A program made the position numbers and the translations under genes. Below are positions 22,321 through 35,700 of a stretch of 64,000 nucleotides of DNA, piece after piece. Source of the DNA: Metopolophium dirhodum (taxonomy: Eukaryota > Arthropoda > Insecta > Hemiptera > Aphididae); NCBI RefSeq assembly GCF_019925205.1, contig NC_083562.1, positions 9,486,001 through 9,550,000 of the forward strand, read 5' to 3'. Each line of letters starts with the position of its first letter. The stretch's first letter is position 1. The notes beneath the pieces are model-generated. The model was not told the DNA's origin. It did not search any database and saw nothing but the letters and a program-made list of their open reading frames with translations.

Positions 22321-25300
22321 GCTATAAGACATATTCACGTCGTATATGGATTGCCGAATACCGATCTCGAATACCAATAAGCATGATATTTTTCGATTGT
22401 TGTATTGTGCGTAAAAAAAAAAAAAAAAATTGGCGTCTCAAGAGAATACAAAAATTATATCCTATCGTCTATTGTAGTATAAGGACGATTTTATTTGATA
22501 TACATTTTCGACATTCACTATTATAAGTAAAAAAAATAGGTAAATTGTTACAAGTTTTTTCTCGGTCGTCATATCTCGTTGTTATCAAACCAAGTCGTAA
22601 ACATTAACACCTTTATATTAAGACATAATATTATATTACCAATAAATGTATATCAATAGGTTAGGTATCTAATAATACATATAACTACAATTTACATAAT
22701 AAATACAGTCCAACAGCATTAAATGATTATGTTCACAAAAATAAGGAGGCTTCGGGCCTGTTATAGGTACATACTATAAGTCATACTATATAAGTATAAT
22801 GTACATTGCGTACAAAAATCCATAATATACATATAATATATATTTTGTAAGAGTATATTATAGCTGGTTGTATGACGAATTGACGTTATATAATATAATA
22901 TAATAGTATTAGGTATATAACTTATCGTTTTCATTCGTAACCTATAACCATCTGCAAGTTTCGAAATAAGTTAAGTGTTACTATTAGTTTTTATAATGCA
23001 ATAAAAATCGAATAAATATATAGAAACAGTTTAATCATATTTATTTTAGATTTACTTGATCGTATCTAAAGCACCAAAAACATTTTATGTTTAAATGTAT
23101 TCTAAATTACATCGTTAATTTATTTTTTATACTAATGACGTCTTAATACACACATGTACTTTTTATATCATCGAAAACAAAACTATTCCACAGTGTAAGC
23201 TATAGGTCATCTTAGATACCTACAATGTTTTTTTTGTGGTTACTGGTTTGACGCAACTAAAATATATAACTACTTATAGGTAGCGCGTTGTCTGAACCAG
23301 CAGGTGTTCTGAGACACGTCCAACTGTTGATTTTTCAATTCTAGCACATTAATTTATGTGTCAACCAGGAGCTGTAAATTAACATTGGAAGTAAATTTCG
23401 AAAAAGGTCCCCAAGACCCCAATTAGACGGTATGAAAGCAAATTAGATGATTTATGTACACAACCTTTTATTATTTTTAATATATTATATAGTGTTTGCT
23501 TTTCATTTCAATATATGTAATATATATCTGAAACAGATGTTTGCAAAAATACACATTTAACACATTGTTGATATGGTTGACATTACATTTCAGTAATTTT
23601 TGGGATATTATATTTAAACAATGTTGACATGAAATGAATAACATGTATTATCCCCAAAAATTCAAAGTAGTAATTTAACGACTCGTTAAATATATTTTGA
23701 AATATTAGGTCTAGGTGCGACCATATAATATCAATTATCATGATTAATGTCAAACATAATGTTATTATATTTCTGATGGTTGATACCACACATTTTTTAT
23801 TTATTTATTTTTTAGTGCCTGTATATTGATATTTATTATTTATTTTACAATGTACAGTTATTTTTGATAATATAAATAAATGATTACTTTAGTTTTCAGG
23901 AAACCCTTTGAACATTTCTAAGCATGAACCTCGCGTTGCCTATGTTGAGTCGATAAAATTATTTATGATATAATATTATGTTATATTGTGTTTGACATAC
24001 TTCTATAGACTCGATTATTTGATAATATAAATATAAAAATAAAAATAATATTCAGTTTTACAACGTTGTATTTAAAATGAGCCATAAATTTATATTATTT
24101 TCATCACGAATCATGATGTAACATATTTATTAGCTTATTAACCTACCTACATTATTAAACACATAATATAGGGTAATTATTTTGAAATGTATTATTATGG
24201 TAATTGTTTATAATTAATAATGATATCAATCTGTATGATATTCACGTTAGGTTTAGTAATCTTAAAGACACGTTTGACTGTAAGTTTTAAATGTTGGAAG
24301 AAAATGCCCTATTATAATCATTCGTGCGGCGTTATGACTACCTATCTATATATAGTCAGAGTAGGTATGGTGTTCGTGTCGTATACAGGAGACGAAAGCA
24401 TTATGACAAATCCAAAAGACTTTTGACGGAAAAACCAACAAAATTAAGTATCTCAAAAGCCTTTACGTCGTGTGTGTACTTTATTAGTATTCATTGAGGT
24501 TACCCCCAATTATGTCAACAATCCCTTTCCCGAAGGGAAGTTTAAAAATGCCCAGGCACCGACGAAGACGACGTATTCTTCAAATATACTTACCTGTCAG
24601 TGCCGATAATAGAGTTTGCCGTTTGCACACACGCATACGCCCACTCGTCACTATAAATATTATTATCATCTTTAAGTAATAATATTCTTATTGTTTAACT
24701 GCAATTTAATTATTATAAGGACCAGTTACACTGTGCCTTATGCTGTGATGGCATTATAACGTTTTGAGGCTCTAGACATTTAATTCAATATGACACGCCG
24801 ATTTTTTTTTAGAAAGTAGAATATGTTTAAATAAAATATATTTAAATATGACTATAATATCAGATTTAATGAATATAAATGAAATATTTTTTTAAATAAC
24901 TGTTTTATGTATTAAGTGTTATCGAGAACAATGTGTGATAGCGATGTGAATCACAATATATTAAAAAATAAATAAATAACTGCATATGGCTATAATCTCA
25001 CATTTTTAATATTTATATATATACGCTTATACATACGTTTGTAATAATTTAGTAAGCATTTATAGATATTATATGTAACATTAAACTATATAAAAAAAGT
25101 ATCTTCAGAGTTGTAGGTACGACACGCATTGTTTTTAAATATTAAAAATAATATGCATTTTTTGTGTTCGAATAATATATACAAAATAAGATTCTTGTAA
25201 ACTTCAGATAGTTTTATGAAATATTCGTTTCTTTATTAAAGCCATCATTTCATGGGAATAATAATTTGTGGAAGATTATTCAAAACGTGTGGTAGCATCG

Positions 25301-28300
25301 ACAGAAGAATTTAATAAGTTTGGTAGTAGAATCTATTTTCTTGCTTGTTAGTAATTTATTATAATGTCCACACAAATGCAATACGTTTATTTTTTATCCG
25401 ACATGATTTAGGGGCTAGCAAGAATGTTGAATACTAAAACACGCGCTGTTGTTTTCAACGAGTAAACGAGTTCATCGTTGTAGGAAGTTAAACAAATTAA
25501 TATAACACACTACATCATATAATATAGTGTAATGTTACAATATAGATAAGTATTTAGCTGGTTATGATGTTATGGTCGACGATGATATTATGTATTATTC
25601 GACGATTTTCCACTCATATAGTTCACTCTTTACAGATTCTGAATAACATTTTTACTAAATTTACATAAAAATACACGAATGGTTGCTAAGATAGTAAAAT
25701 TAAAATGATGTATAGAAAAGGATTTTTAAGCTTAATCAAAAAACTTGACAATGTTATAAATGATTCCTGATAAGACGTACTTAAACGATTCAGCTTGTAA
25801 AAAAGAAAAAACTCCCAAAACTTTTCAAAATAATCAGGATAAACTAAAGATTAAGGAAAACCGATAATATTTACGCAAAAACCTATTATTGCTATAACTC
25901 AAAAACTAATAACCAGTTAGACTTTAACTTTTAAAGTGTATTTAAATTAGAATTTTCTTGACGATATGGTTGTATAATTTTTAATATATATCAACTTTAA
26001 GCTATATTTAAATTTTATACCACGAATCTATATTCACACCGTTCTATACCTACGGTACGTCCGTATTGACTTATTTAACTTTATAAAAATAAAATAATAT
26101 ATTATATACTATGATATACCTTATATAATGTAAATTATATCATATAATATTTGCCATGTTGCCATGTTTTTGACAACAATTAGTTAAATCTACCGTATAA
26201 TGAAATAAATATTACAATATTGCTTTATCATTTAGTTTTGATTTAACACATCCCATTATACTATTATAATAATCTACTAAATGACGATGTATATCCAAGT
26301 ACGACTACGCAGAGTGACTTATTTGGTTATTTTTCCTGTAAAGCCGTCGGAGAGGAACAGATATAGAAATATTGGCAGTGTAGCATACAAGCCAACAAGC
26401 GTACTGAGTCCTTATAATTTAAATTTAATATAATATAATATCAAAACCATCAATTATAATTTATTTTCATCAAATGTATTCAATAGTAGGTAAAAATATA
26501 AATATAAATACTAACTATTATTGATTTTAAAACAATAACTGTTCAGTACCACTTGTTGCATAAATATTTGCAGTGCATGTGTACAACTGACTACTGAGTA
26601 GTGGATATACCACCTACATAGTACATATTATTATCATAGAGTGTATATGATATATGTTATTATTTATTGAACTATAAAAGATTTCCAGACTAAAAATGGT
26701 AAATGAACTTTTTACTATCCATCTCTTCGGTGATTGTTCATTTGGAGAAAACTTTTATATAAAAAAAAAAAAAAAAGAAAAGATTGATCAGTGTGACGGA
26801 AGGTACCTAATTCATTTATAAACGTCGAATGGAATATACTCTGATTGGTTTAATATGCATATATATTACAGTAATCGATATGCAATGTAGAAATACATGT
26901 TTATAAGAGTGGTAAAAAACGTCAGATGAAAGTTTGAAAAACGGTCTGCTGCAAATAATGCATACCTATACTAATATATGTTACCTACTGCAATATACGC
27001 GTGCATTATATGCATGGCGAGCGCTTCACTGAATATATAATAATGGGCCCCATTAGGAAAAAAACGCACGTGGTATAATGCGTATTATCATATAATAAAG
27101 GGTAACTATCAAGTCATACGGAGGCTCCGTTACAGTATACACGCAGTGCAAGGGGAGTCCCACAGGTGTCGTGTGCCCTTACTCGTTTACAAAATTCTCT
27201 GTTCAGAGGTGGGCAATTTGTATTTTTTTAGGCACCTACGACACTGAACATGTATAATAACGCACGATCGCACACTGCAGTTAATATTATTATTGAATGC
27301 GGTACCGATGTGATGTGATATATATTACCGACAGCATCGGAGCAACAGCATGAATTATAATATTGTTTGTGTACTCTATATATTATTATAATATTAAATT
27401 GATTTTATTTAATTGTGATTGTACGATATAAATTTCATAAATACCTATAAAATCTTGGTAAAGTATAAGCCAAAATTTTAATTTTTCCTGAAATACCAAG
27501 CGTATTTTAGCTTGGTTCATCATGTATGTATTTTTACATATATATTCCATATCATATTTTTCAGTCAATTATTATTAACTTATTTAAATTGTCGTCATCA
27601 CATTCAGTATTCGCAACAAAATGTATTTACATATACAAAATTGTATTTAATATTACTAGTAGACCGTATACTTCAGTTAACGTGAGTTTATCCGTTTATC
27701 GTCGTAAGTCCATTATTTTTTGTGCATATTTAATTAATTCAAGAATTCTTTTTAAGTGCTATATAAAATTCTATATCTGATCGTCATAAACAACTAAAAA
27801 GTATTATTATATCAGACTATTAAGTTATTATTTATGTTCAGGTGCATGCGTATAATTCTTATAATTAATTATGACACGCCTGAATTTTTTTCAACTACAT
27901 TTTGTGTTTTTTGCACATTGTTGTACAGGTAATGTACAATACAGGTATATAATATCTACAAGTACCTACATGACATTTTTTTTGTTGGTAACTTTGAAGC
28001 AATTACACAACACAATCAACAGAACATTCTCTGTTTTAAGAGAACTACAATAGTTACAACAGTTGATTTTCAAATGAATGTACCTACTCCGGGTAAACGA
28101 ATCCGCTTCCGCTTTTACGCACTGCTATACGTTTATTATGTAACAACTAAACAATAGTCACATGCCGCCATTATTGCTGTAGCACTGTAGCGGCTGCGTG
28201 AATTCCGATAACAACGCGGTATTAAGTGGGACTATTATTATTATTATGACAATTAATATTTAGCGTGAAGACAGACAATATTATGATATCAGACTACAGT

Positions 28301-28490
28301 TTTACACCGAACAAAATCGGTTACTCGCGGTTTAAAAAATTCACTGTGGGGCGATGTCATCTTAAAACGATCAATTCCACAATGTCGCCAAAAATGGTCG
28401 TGTATAGTATTGCTGCTCAGTTTTTCCATACGTTTTGCTATCGTATTTCGTTACACGCCTACAATATTATGACAAATGATAATTGAAAAT
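22321..28490. other. AT-rich DNA, no gene seen
   Basis: About 6 kb of AT-rich sequence with poly-A/T runs and scattered TAGGTA/TACCTA motifs. No frame exceeds about 85 codons and none has a motif. A possible transposon terminus at 27204-27220 is listed separately. Confidence 0.55.
27204..27220 (+). mobile_element. Possible hAT-type terminus (single end)
   Basis: CAGAGGTGGGCAATTTG resembles the CAGNGGTGGGCAA-type ends common in insect hAT elements. I found no matching inverted end downstream and could not define a target duplication, so at most it is a truncated relic. Confidence 0.3.
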
Positions 28491-29060
28491 CGTAGGTGAG
28501 TGCGTACCAACAATGGGCCCAGCCTCGGGATCGGATAGAGAGACACATCGACGTGGTATATAATATACCTACTACCCGGCCGTGTAACCGTGACGGGGCG
28601 GAAGACGTGCGACGAGGGGGCGATCGGCGGCGGCGGTGGTGGTTATACTTGACGGGCGGCCGCGGGTACCCTCCCCTACGTTCTAGCGCCCCCCCCCCCC
28701 AGCATCATCCCCTCGCATCGACGGTTGTCGCGGTGAAAAAGGAGTCGGAGTCGTCGTCGTCCGACGGGGAAAAGACATGCGTACACCGGACGTCGTCGTC
28801 GTCGTCGTTGTCATTTTCCACACGGCGCGCGACACGGTAACCATGGTAACGGCGGCCGAAAGGTCGAAAGCCCGCGGCAACAGTCACTCGAACGACATAA
28901 CATTATTATATTGTAACACTTGGCGATAACAAATATAAACCTATACATATATACAGACGCCAAGGCGGTGGGTGGTGGGTGGCAGCGGCGCGGGGGGCTG
29001 CCACCCGGGCAAAACGGGGGCGGGCAGTCGATATTTTAAACATCTCCATTTTTTTCTTCT
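28491..29060. other. CpG-rich island
   Basis: GC-rich stretch with GTC/CGT repeats (28750-28760, 28790-28809), a C run near 28690 and GGTGGGTGGTGGGTGGC near 28967. The frames spanning it (28496-28840 plus, 28683-28887 minus) are made of Arg, Ser, Thr and Asp runs from the repeats. Confidence 0.45.
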
Positions 29061-29083
29061 TCTTCTCTCTCTCTCTCTCTCTC
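29055..29083. repeat. TTC/TC pyrimidine microsatellite
   Basis: TTC repeats pass into a TC run. Confidence 0.9.
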
Positions 29084-29597
29084 CTTTTTCCTATTTTCTT
29101 TTTATTCCTGAACTCGCGACAATGACATATTATAATGGGTCCGTCACGTTATTAAACGCCTCCGTTTATGCGGCACTGCACGCTCGTCGACCCTGTTTAA
29201 TAACATAATAATAATAATATGATCATATTGTTATACGACAATGTAATATATAGAAACAAACACTATAATATTGTAATAAAATATCATATTGTCCGTCTCG
29301 CGTACCTGTTTACTTGTTGTTGCAGTGATGCCTACAACATTATAGCATTTTTTAAATATGTTTTCCATATTGTTTCGGATATTGTTTTCGTCCGTAGCTT
29401 TGCAGGCATATTAATTAAACGTCACGAGTATATTATTCTATGTCATGCGTTGTGATGCTGGGACAGTACTGGCTCACGAAATTTGTCCTGTTACAATGTA
29501 AGTACGTACTTATACAAACTAATTTATCTAATCTAACTCGCTGACTCGTACACATTTTCGACTTTTCGTTTTCAGCGTGTGATAAAAATCATTTGGG

Positions 29598-29769
29598 GGG
29601 CGGAGTGGCCGAGCGGACTAAGGCGTCGGTTGCGACGCACACCGACGCCGGTTCAATACCTCGGCCATAGGCGGCATTTTTCTACGGACAAGTCACGGTG
29701 TCCGGAGAACAAGTGCCGCCATCCCCCACCCGGTCATGACAGATACCAACGGTTTACTAAAAACAAAAG
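29598..29769 (+). mobile_element. tRNA-derived SINE-like element
   Basis: The head (29598-29675) has a tRNA-like A box, GTGGCCGAGCGGACTAAGGC, and a B box, GGTTCAATACC, at the spacing of an RNA polymerase III internal promoter. The A-box region resembles class II (Leu/Ser) tRNAs. The anticodon region is not canonical: a 9-bp stem (GGCGTCGGT with ACCGACGCC) closes a 10-nt loop, and no CCA-side acceptor pairing is evident, so it is not a functional tRNA gene. The body folds into nested stems: GGCGGCA with TGCCGCC, and CGGACA with TGTCCG. It ends in an A-rich stretch (ACTAAAAACAAAA). No target duplication was found. A frame crossing it (29579-30025) is incidental. Confidence 0.7.
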
Positions 29770-30310
29770 ACACGTAACTATCTATTCTATTACAACAATA
29801 TCTAGAGATTTGCGTGTTACAGAGTTGGCGGGAATATTAGAAGACGAGTTACCGCGGAACTTTCCCCGTTTTTCAGCTCGCAATCAAAGACTGCCCTACC
29901 GCAGTGGCAAATGCAATATAAAAAATACCATCATAAAATACTTAATGATTTGTATATATTTCTACATTATAATATCGTTTCGTGTGCGTAATATAGTATG
30001 TAATCTTTCAATTGCACAGCAGTAATTTCCATAGTAATTTCCCGTGTATATATAATATATTATATTACTACGTATGATATATATATATTCATAGCATAGT
30101 ATATTATATCGTAGGTACATTGTATTGTTGTACACGTCGTTCGCACGGTCTGACGAAATATATTATATATATTATTCACATATATTATTATTATTATTGT
30201 ACGAAAGCTCGCGTATTATATAATATATATATTATATCGAACGGCTGTGCCGGCGGCGCTATACAATTGGGAAAACCCGAGGAAATAAATGGCTTTACAT
30301 AGCGTTTAAG
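29770..30310. other. Mixed-composition DNA, no gene seen
   Basis: Moderately AT-rich, with TA-rich tracts from about 30045. The SINE's immediate 3' flank (to about 29910) is less AT-rich and could belong to a longer SINE body, but I see no defining boundary. Confidence 0.4.
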
Positions 30311-30930
30311 ACCAGTGTTCCAACTTGTTTGGCTGAATGTTAACACACGTTTCCCGGGCCCCGAACTTGTGCGTGCGTGTGTGCTCGCCCGCTCCCGTGT
30401 GCGTTTGTGGAAATATGTTTGCAGTTTATATCGCTGGCGTGTATATATTATGTACTTGTATATATATATATATATATATGTGTGCCTATACATCGTGTGT
30501 GCTTGTGCGTACATACCTATACATATATCGTGTATATATATATATATATACATACGTGTACGCATATATACATATATGAACATGCCATACACGATACACG
30601 TACGCACACACGCTCATACAGCGAAGCGTCCCTCGGGGATTTAAAGGGATATATACACAATTACAAGCCTCGGCTCGACAGGAAGCCATTTGCGGCCGAT
30701 GTAATTTACAAGAGTTGGCCGCCGAGTTGAGCGCGCGTTTAAATACATATACACACGCTCACGGGGTTTTAATGGCGGCCTCGACAAAGTTTTTCTCGAT
30801 TACACACACACACACACACACACGCGCTCACACATCCGCTTTGACGACGGTGGTGGCGGGCACGGAGTGGAATAGCGAAATTATCGCCTTGGAAACCGAA
30901 CGGCTTCGGCGGCGGTGGCGATAAAGCACT
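30311..30930. repeat. CpG-rich stretch with TA and CA microsatellites
   Basis: TA runs at 30459-30479 and 30531-30550 with GT-rich intervals, and a CA run at 30802-30823. Overlapping frames on both strands (for example 30194-30607 minus, 30315-30730 plus) translate the repeats (Tyr-Ile runs) and are not genes. Confidence 0.8.
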
Positions 30931-32199
30931 ATATTATAATATATATATGTATATATATCTTATATTATACACAAACAGATGCCACTACTGCACCAGATAA
31001 TCAGGTCGTTTTCTCGTTGTGTAACCAAAATCGGTTATAGTTGTTTGTAACGTTATAAGTTCTTCGCGCGTTCATATAGCGCGAGCTCGAACAGTATAGT
31101 TGCCTCCTGCCCATATCATAGTAGTTGCCCAAATATTATGTAGCTATTCGGCGTAAAAGAAAATATTATACTGAAAATATTGTACGTGTGCAAAATATAG
31201 GTATAATGCACGTCCGTAATGTTCAAAACGGATAAAGCAAACTAAACAATAGCGTTAATGGTATACCTAGGCTGTATGTGTATAGTCGATGTAAAAGTTT
31301 AGAATATATTTTATATGTCTTGTCAGGGTGTAAGATATACCGAAATAGAAACTGTATCCGAAGCGTACGAGATCGAAAAATTGGGAAACGCGAGTAAAAA
31401 TATGGTAATATTATTGTTCTTTTAAACGTACACACTATACACAGTATACACTCTATACAAGCATATCATTTCAGCATTTGTTTAAGAATAGGTGTAATAG
31501 TAGTATAATTAAGAACGGGAATCTTCAATAGAGAAAATTATTGGTATAATATTGGCCTATTGTTATGCAGGAAACTGAAATTATTCATAAATTATTTGTA
31601 GATGAATTTTCGTTTGTATATTATTTTACTCACAATAATTTGTTATGACGTGTAATAATTATAACAGTAATTGGATATTTGATTTCCGCATTGTGTGTTA
31701 TTGTAATGTATATATATCATGAATTCATGTTAGATGGTTAACAATGAGTTTATACCATTTGTTATAATTTCATCAACAAAATGGCTAATGGCTATATTTC
31801 AGTCTTCAACTGTGTGCCAGTGAGATATGGCTCGTGGATTGTGGTCCACGTGTGTTTCTTAATATTGTGAAATTGATTTCAAACGTACACAATCAAAATA
31901 ATTATATATTATACGGACTATGGTAATATAATATGTATAGTTTATATAAAGGAACAAAAGTCGTTCGTGACCGGCGGTAAGCGATATGTAGCCTTCTCTT
32001 GTCGTTACAACGGAAATTGGTCATAACTCATAATAATATAATATGAATAAAATCATTACTCACAAAATCGTATATTATTATTATATTAATATTATATAAT
32101 TATATTCTGACAATTAATGGCTTGTTAAACGAATAACTGTTGGACTAATTTGGACTATAAAAAGGTAAGACTAACAAGAATGGACTCTATGCATAAAAT
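30931..32199. other. AT-rich DNA, no gene seen
   Basis: No frame or repeat of note. Confidence 0.5.
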
Positions 32200-32780
32200 T
32201 AATTTTTTACATAAAAGCTTATTATTTGTATCATTAATAACTCTCCAGGAAAACCCTTAGATAAAAGCAAAACAAAATTAGAGCAAGTTCACCGCTGCCA
32301 GCTGAGGAACTCAACCCAATAGGTTAGTGGACAATATTGGGGCATAATCATGATGTTGATGACCAATTTTTACGTATGAATTAAAAAAATTAAAAATACA
32401 CTCTGAACACGTTTAATTTTAAATATTACCTGGTAATGGATCCTGGAGGATAGCAATGTATTCAAGAATAGAGCGAACAAATGAACAATAAAGAACAAGT
32501 AGCATAACATTGGAACACATCCTCCTAACAAAACCAAGGTTACATGCCCGAGTAATTAAATCAATATGAATGCAACAGTTCGAAATTGATTCCTAAATCC
32601 TTATTCTTACTAACTACTGTTAATCGGGAACCAGTGATTTCACTGGCAAAAATGATATGCGTGTGATCCCGAAAAAAGGTCATAGGGAGATATTTTGAAT
32701 ATTTTGATACATTCAACTATTTAAGTCCATACTTAAACAACTGGCCCAAATTAGTTGACAGTCTCTATTGTTAAGAGAAA
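32200..32780 (-). pseudogene. Decayed non-LTR retrotransposon reverse-transcriptase fragment
   Basis: Read on the minus strand from about 32760 down, one frame shows the C-terminal part of a LINE reverse transcriptase: LNS then MYQNIQNIS, FFGITRISFLPVKSLVPD, a degraded (K)DLG-like block, HIDLITRACNLGFVRRM, and LYCSFVRSILEYIAILQDP. Further on (about 32370-32225) come HHDYAPI, LLG and FAFI-GFSWRVIND, matching the order of motifs after the reverse transcriptase in Jockey/CR1-type proteins. At least five stop codons interrupt the first part and more the second. The catalytic FADD region is absent. It differs from the intact LINE at 3540-8046 (which has LIKPMWTYGLQLWG here), so it is a relic of another, older family. 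Confidence 0.75.
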
Positions 32781-35700
32781 AATAAAGATAAAAGATGAAT
32801 TTACTCCATGCAATAACAACTGTTACGAGGACCCTTGTATTACATTTTCAACATATACTTCACCGATCAAAAAATTTTTTATCGAAATAAAATAAAAAAA
32901 AATTCAATAATCATACCTATTTATATATATTAGTTATTAACATCTGAAAAATTCAAAAATCTAATAGTGTGTATATTCAGGAAAAAAAAAATCTATGAGT
33001 TTGAAACCACGTTGACTGTATATACATGAATTACGCTGTCGATTTGTTTAAATATATAAATGTACCGTGAATGGAAAACACACAGATTATTCGAACAACA
33101 TTTTCAGCCTATTGACAAAGCCGATATTACGCTTTATATGGAAATAGCGCAATAATTATCTTAAGTGTTTATATTTGTCCTGAACGTATATTATACTGTA
33201 TAGGTACACTGACCGTTTTAATAAGAAAGTATAATCGTGCTGTAAGTCTCCGAGCACTATATGCATTTATGCAATTATGCCTATTTATTCCGTTATTATT
33301 GGATTATAAAAATACTATGCGTTAAGTACAATATTATGTAGCCGACCGTAAACGATTCTGTTTTCGTATGTCACTTATACAGAGTAACATATTGTTGTAA
33401 CCTATACATGTTACCCACGAATACCCATATTACCTAGCTACCTGTACATGCGTATATATTATATAATAATAATAATAATAATAACATTATAGATATATAC
33501 AAATTCGAAGTCACAATGATACATTTTTAGTGATTTTTGTCGTCTCGTGTTATCAAACATCTCAAACATAACCCACATGTTTGTAAAATATTATATGTAC
33601 ATATTATAATATAATATATTATGCGAGTGTCAACCATACACTTTACAGAATGTCCGCGGTCTTAGTCCACATCACCTCTTTTGGTTTTTTTTTGTCTAAT
33701 CCATATTTTAAGTATGATTTTAAAAATAATTTATTGACTTATTATTATTTGTTTTTACTGTTCAATTACTTATTATTTATAGTACCTATACTTACTGAAA
33801 TTCACAAAAAAAAAAAAATTAAATGCTTGTTTTTGTGTTTATTAAAAATATAGGTAAATATATACGTACCTATGATGGTAAATTTATAGAGGCAATTTAT
33901 GTTATAATATTTTAAAAGTTGACTTATTATTTTTAATTAAGTATTCAAACATGCAGCTATGTAAGTTTTAAAGTTTTAGGCTTCAAGAGGCAGGTATCAG
34001 ATGAATATATCAATATACCTAGGTGGTCAAGTGGACCAGTACATACGTATACGGAAAAGAACGGCGTAATATATATTATCACTATGAGACACTCTATACA
34101 TCAAGTTTGGTCAGGTTTTCACTAATCGGAAACATGCAAAAAACATACAAAAAAAAACCTCTCTCAAATTTGTCACATATTATTTTAAAGGACTACAAAA
34201 TATTATAAATTATATTGTATAGGTAAGTTGTAGTGTGGATATAATAGCCATACATTTATTAAATCATATCAAACGATATATACCTATTACCTAGTATAAT
34301 ATTGCATACCTAAATGTATTATAGATTAATAATCTTTAACTTTTAAGCTTGTTAAGTTTGAATTCAATTACGGTTTAATTGTACCATATAGGTACATTTT
34401 ACTACTTCTATAGCAGACTTGGCTATTATAGCTACTAATGAAATAAAATTATACTATGTAAGAAATTATAATACACAACTATACAATACTTTACATACTA
34501 TACGTCTATACGTCATAATGTATGTTGTATATATTATGTGTGTGTATGTATAAGTGTGACATTTTTGTAACAGCAACAGGATATTAATATTTACTTATCA
34601 TCACATTAAATGAGATTTGTTTTGGTTTATTTATCGAAATGTGCTGATTTACCATGGCAATGGCATGCAGATTACATTATTATTAGGTTAGGTCATCGTC
34701 ATCCACTATCCAAATATTACGGAAGCCCCATACAAATTCCACGTTCCAGAAAACGTGTATAAAACAAATAGACCATTTTCCGATGTGAATGTTAATTAAT
34801 TTTGAATTGTTTTTACGTATAACCTAGGTGACGTAATAGACAATTAATATTACTAGAACACTAGGTTCCCTAAGCTTGATTAATGTGTCGTTGTTTAAAA
34901 TAGTGCATTACCTATATAAGTACTTTTATAGTTCAAGTTATTTTTCTTTTCATTCTATTTACAATCAGTATCATCGGGTATATCATTTGTATGTACCTAT
35001 TTTGTAATGTTTTTAGTTTAATACTTCTAAAATATCATTGTAATATTGTGGTTTTAAGTATGATTAATACTACTGACTGTACGTACATTTATTTTACACT
35101 CGCACAAGATGTCAGTGTCTTAATATCATATTTAATATTTGAAAGTGAATGGTAATACTTAGGTATATGAACACCGCTTTTACTAGGTATATGGGCAACT
35201 TTGTTTTATAATAATTATTATCACTCGCGTGATTTCAGAATTTTATTGATGCCAACATTGCCCAGAATTATGAAAGCTTATATTATGTAGTATATGGACT
35301 CAGAAATTTAATATTTTTTTTTTTTAAATGCTTGAGTAATCAATTTATACAATATATAATACCTATACTTGTATTAGTGCGATCAATGATAGTTCCTAAA
35401 ATATCTATAATAATATATTAATGTAATATAATATAGTCCATTTGCGTACCGTCCATTCGCCGGTTTCGATACTCTTATTTCATGAACATAATATACCTAG
35501 GTAATGACAAATAATTCATAAGTATTTTATATACGTGATAATACTACAGGTGTGTGTGTGTGTGTGATTGTATATATTTTATCAATAAAAAAATCTGAAA
35601 CTCAATGGTTGGTATACGCATACCTTAATACACCTATATAACTGTCGTTTACTCTGTATAATATATATTGCGGTGTGCTTAAAAATATACTAACAGATGG

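Noticed and set aside
28496..28840. 114-codon plus-strand frame in a CpG island
   Set aside because: Arg, Pro and Ser runs from trinucleotide repeats; antisense frames are also open, as expected for such sequence.
29598..29675. Functional tRNA-Leu/Ser gene
   Set aside because: A and B boxes are present, but the anticodon stem-loop has a 9-bp stem with a 10-nt loop, acceptor-stem pairing is missing and a non-tRNA body follows, so a SINE fits better.
29579..30025. 148-codon plus-strand frame, the longest outside the LINE
   Set aside because: Its first part is simply the SINE read through (tRNA-like head and body), and the rest has no motif.
30194..30730. Several frames of 67-137 codons on both strands
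   Set aside because: They translate TA and GT microsatellites (Tyr-Ile and Cys-Val runs).
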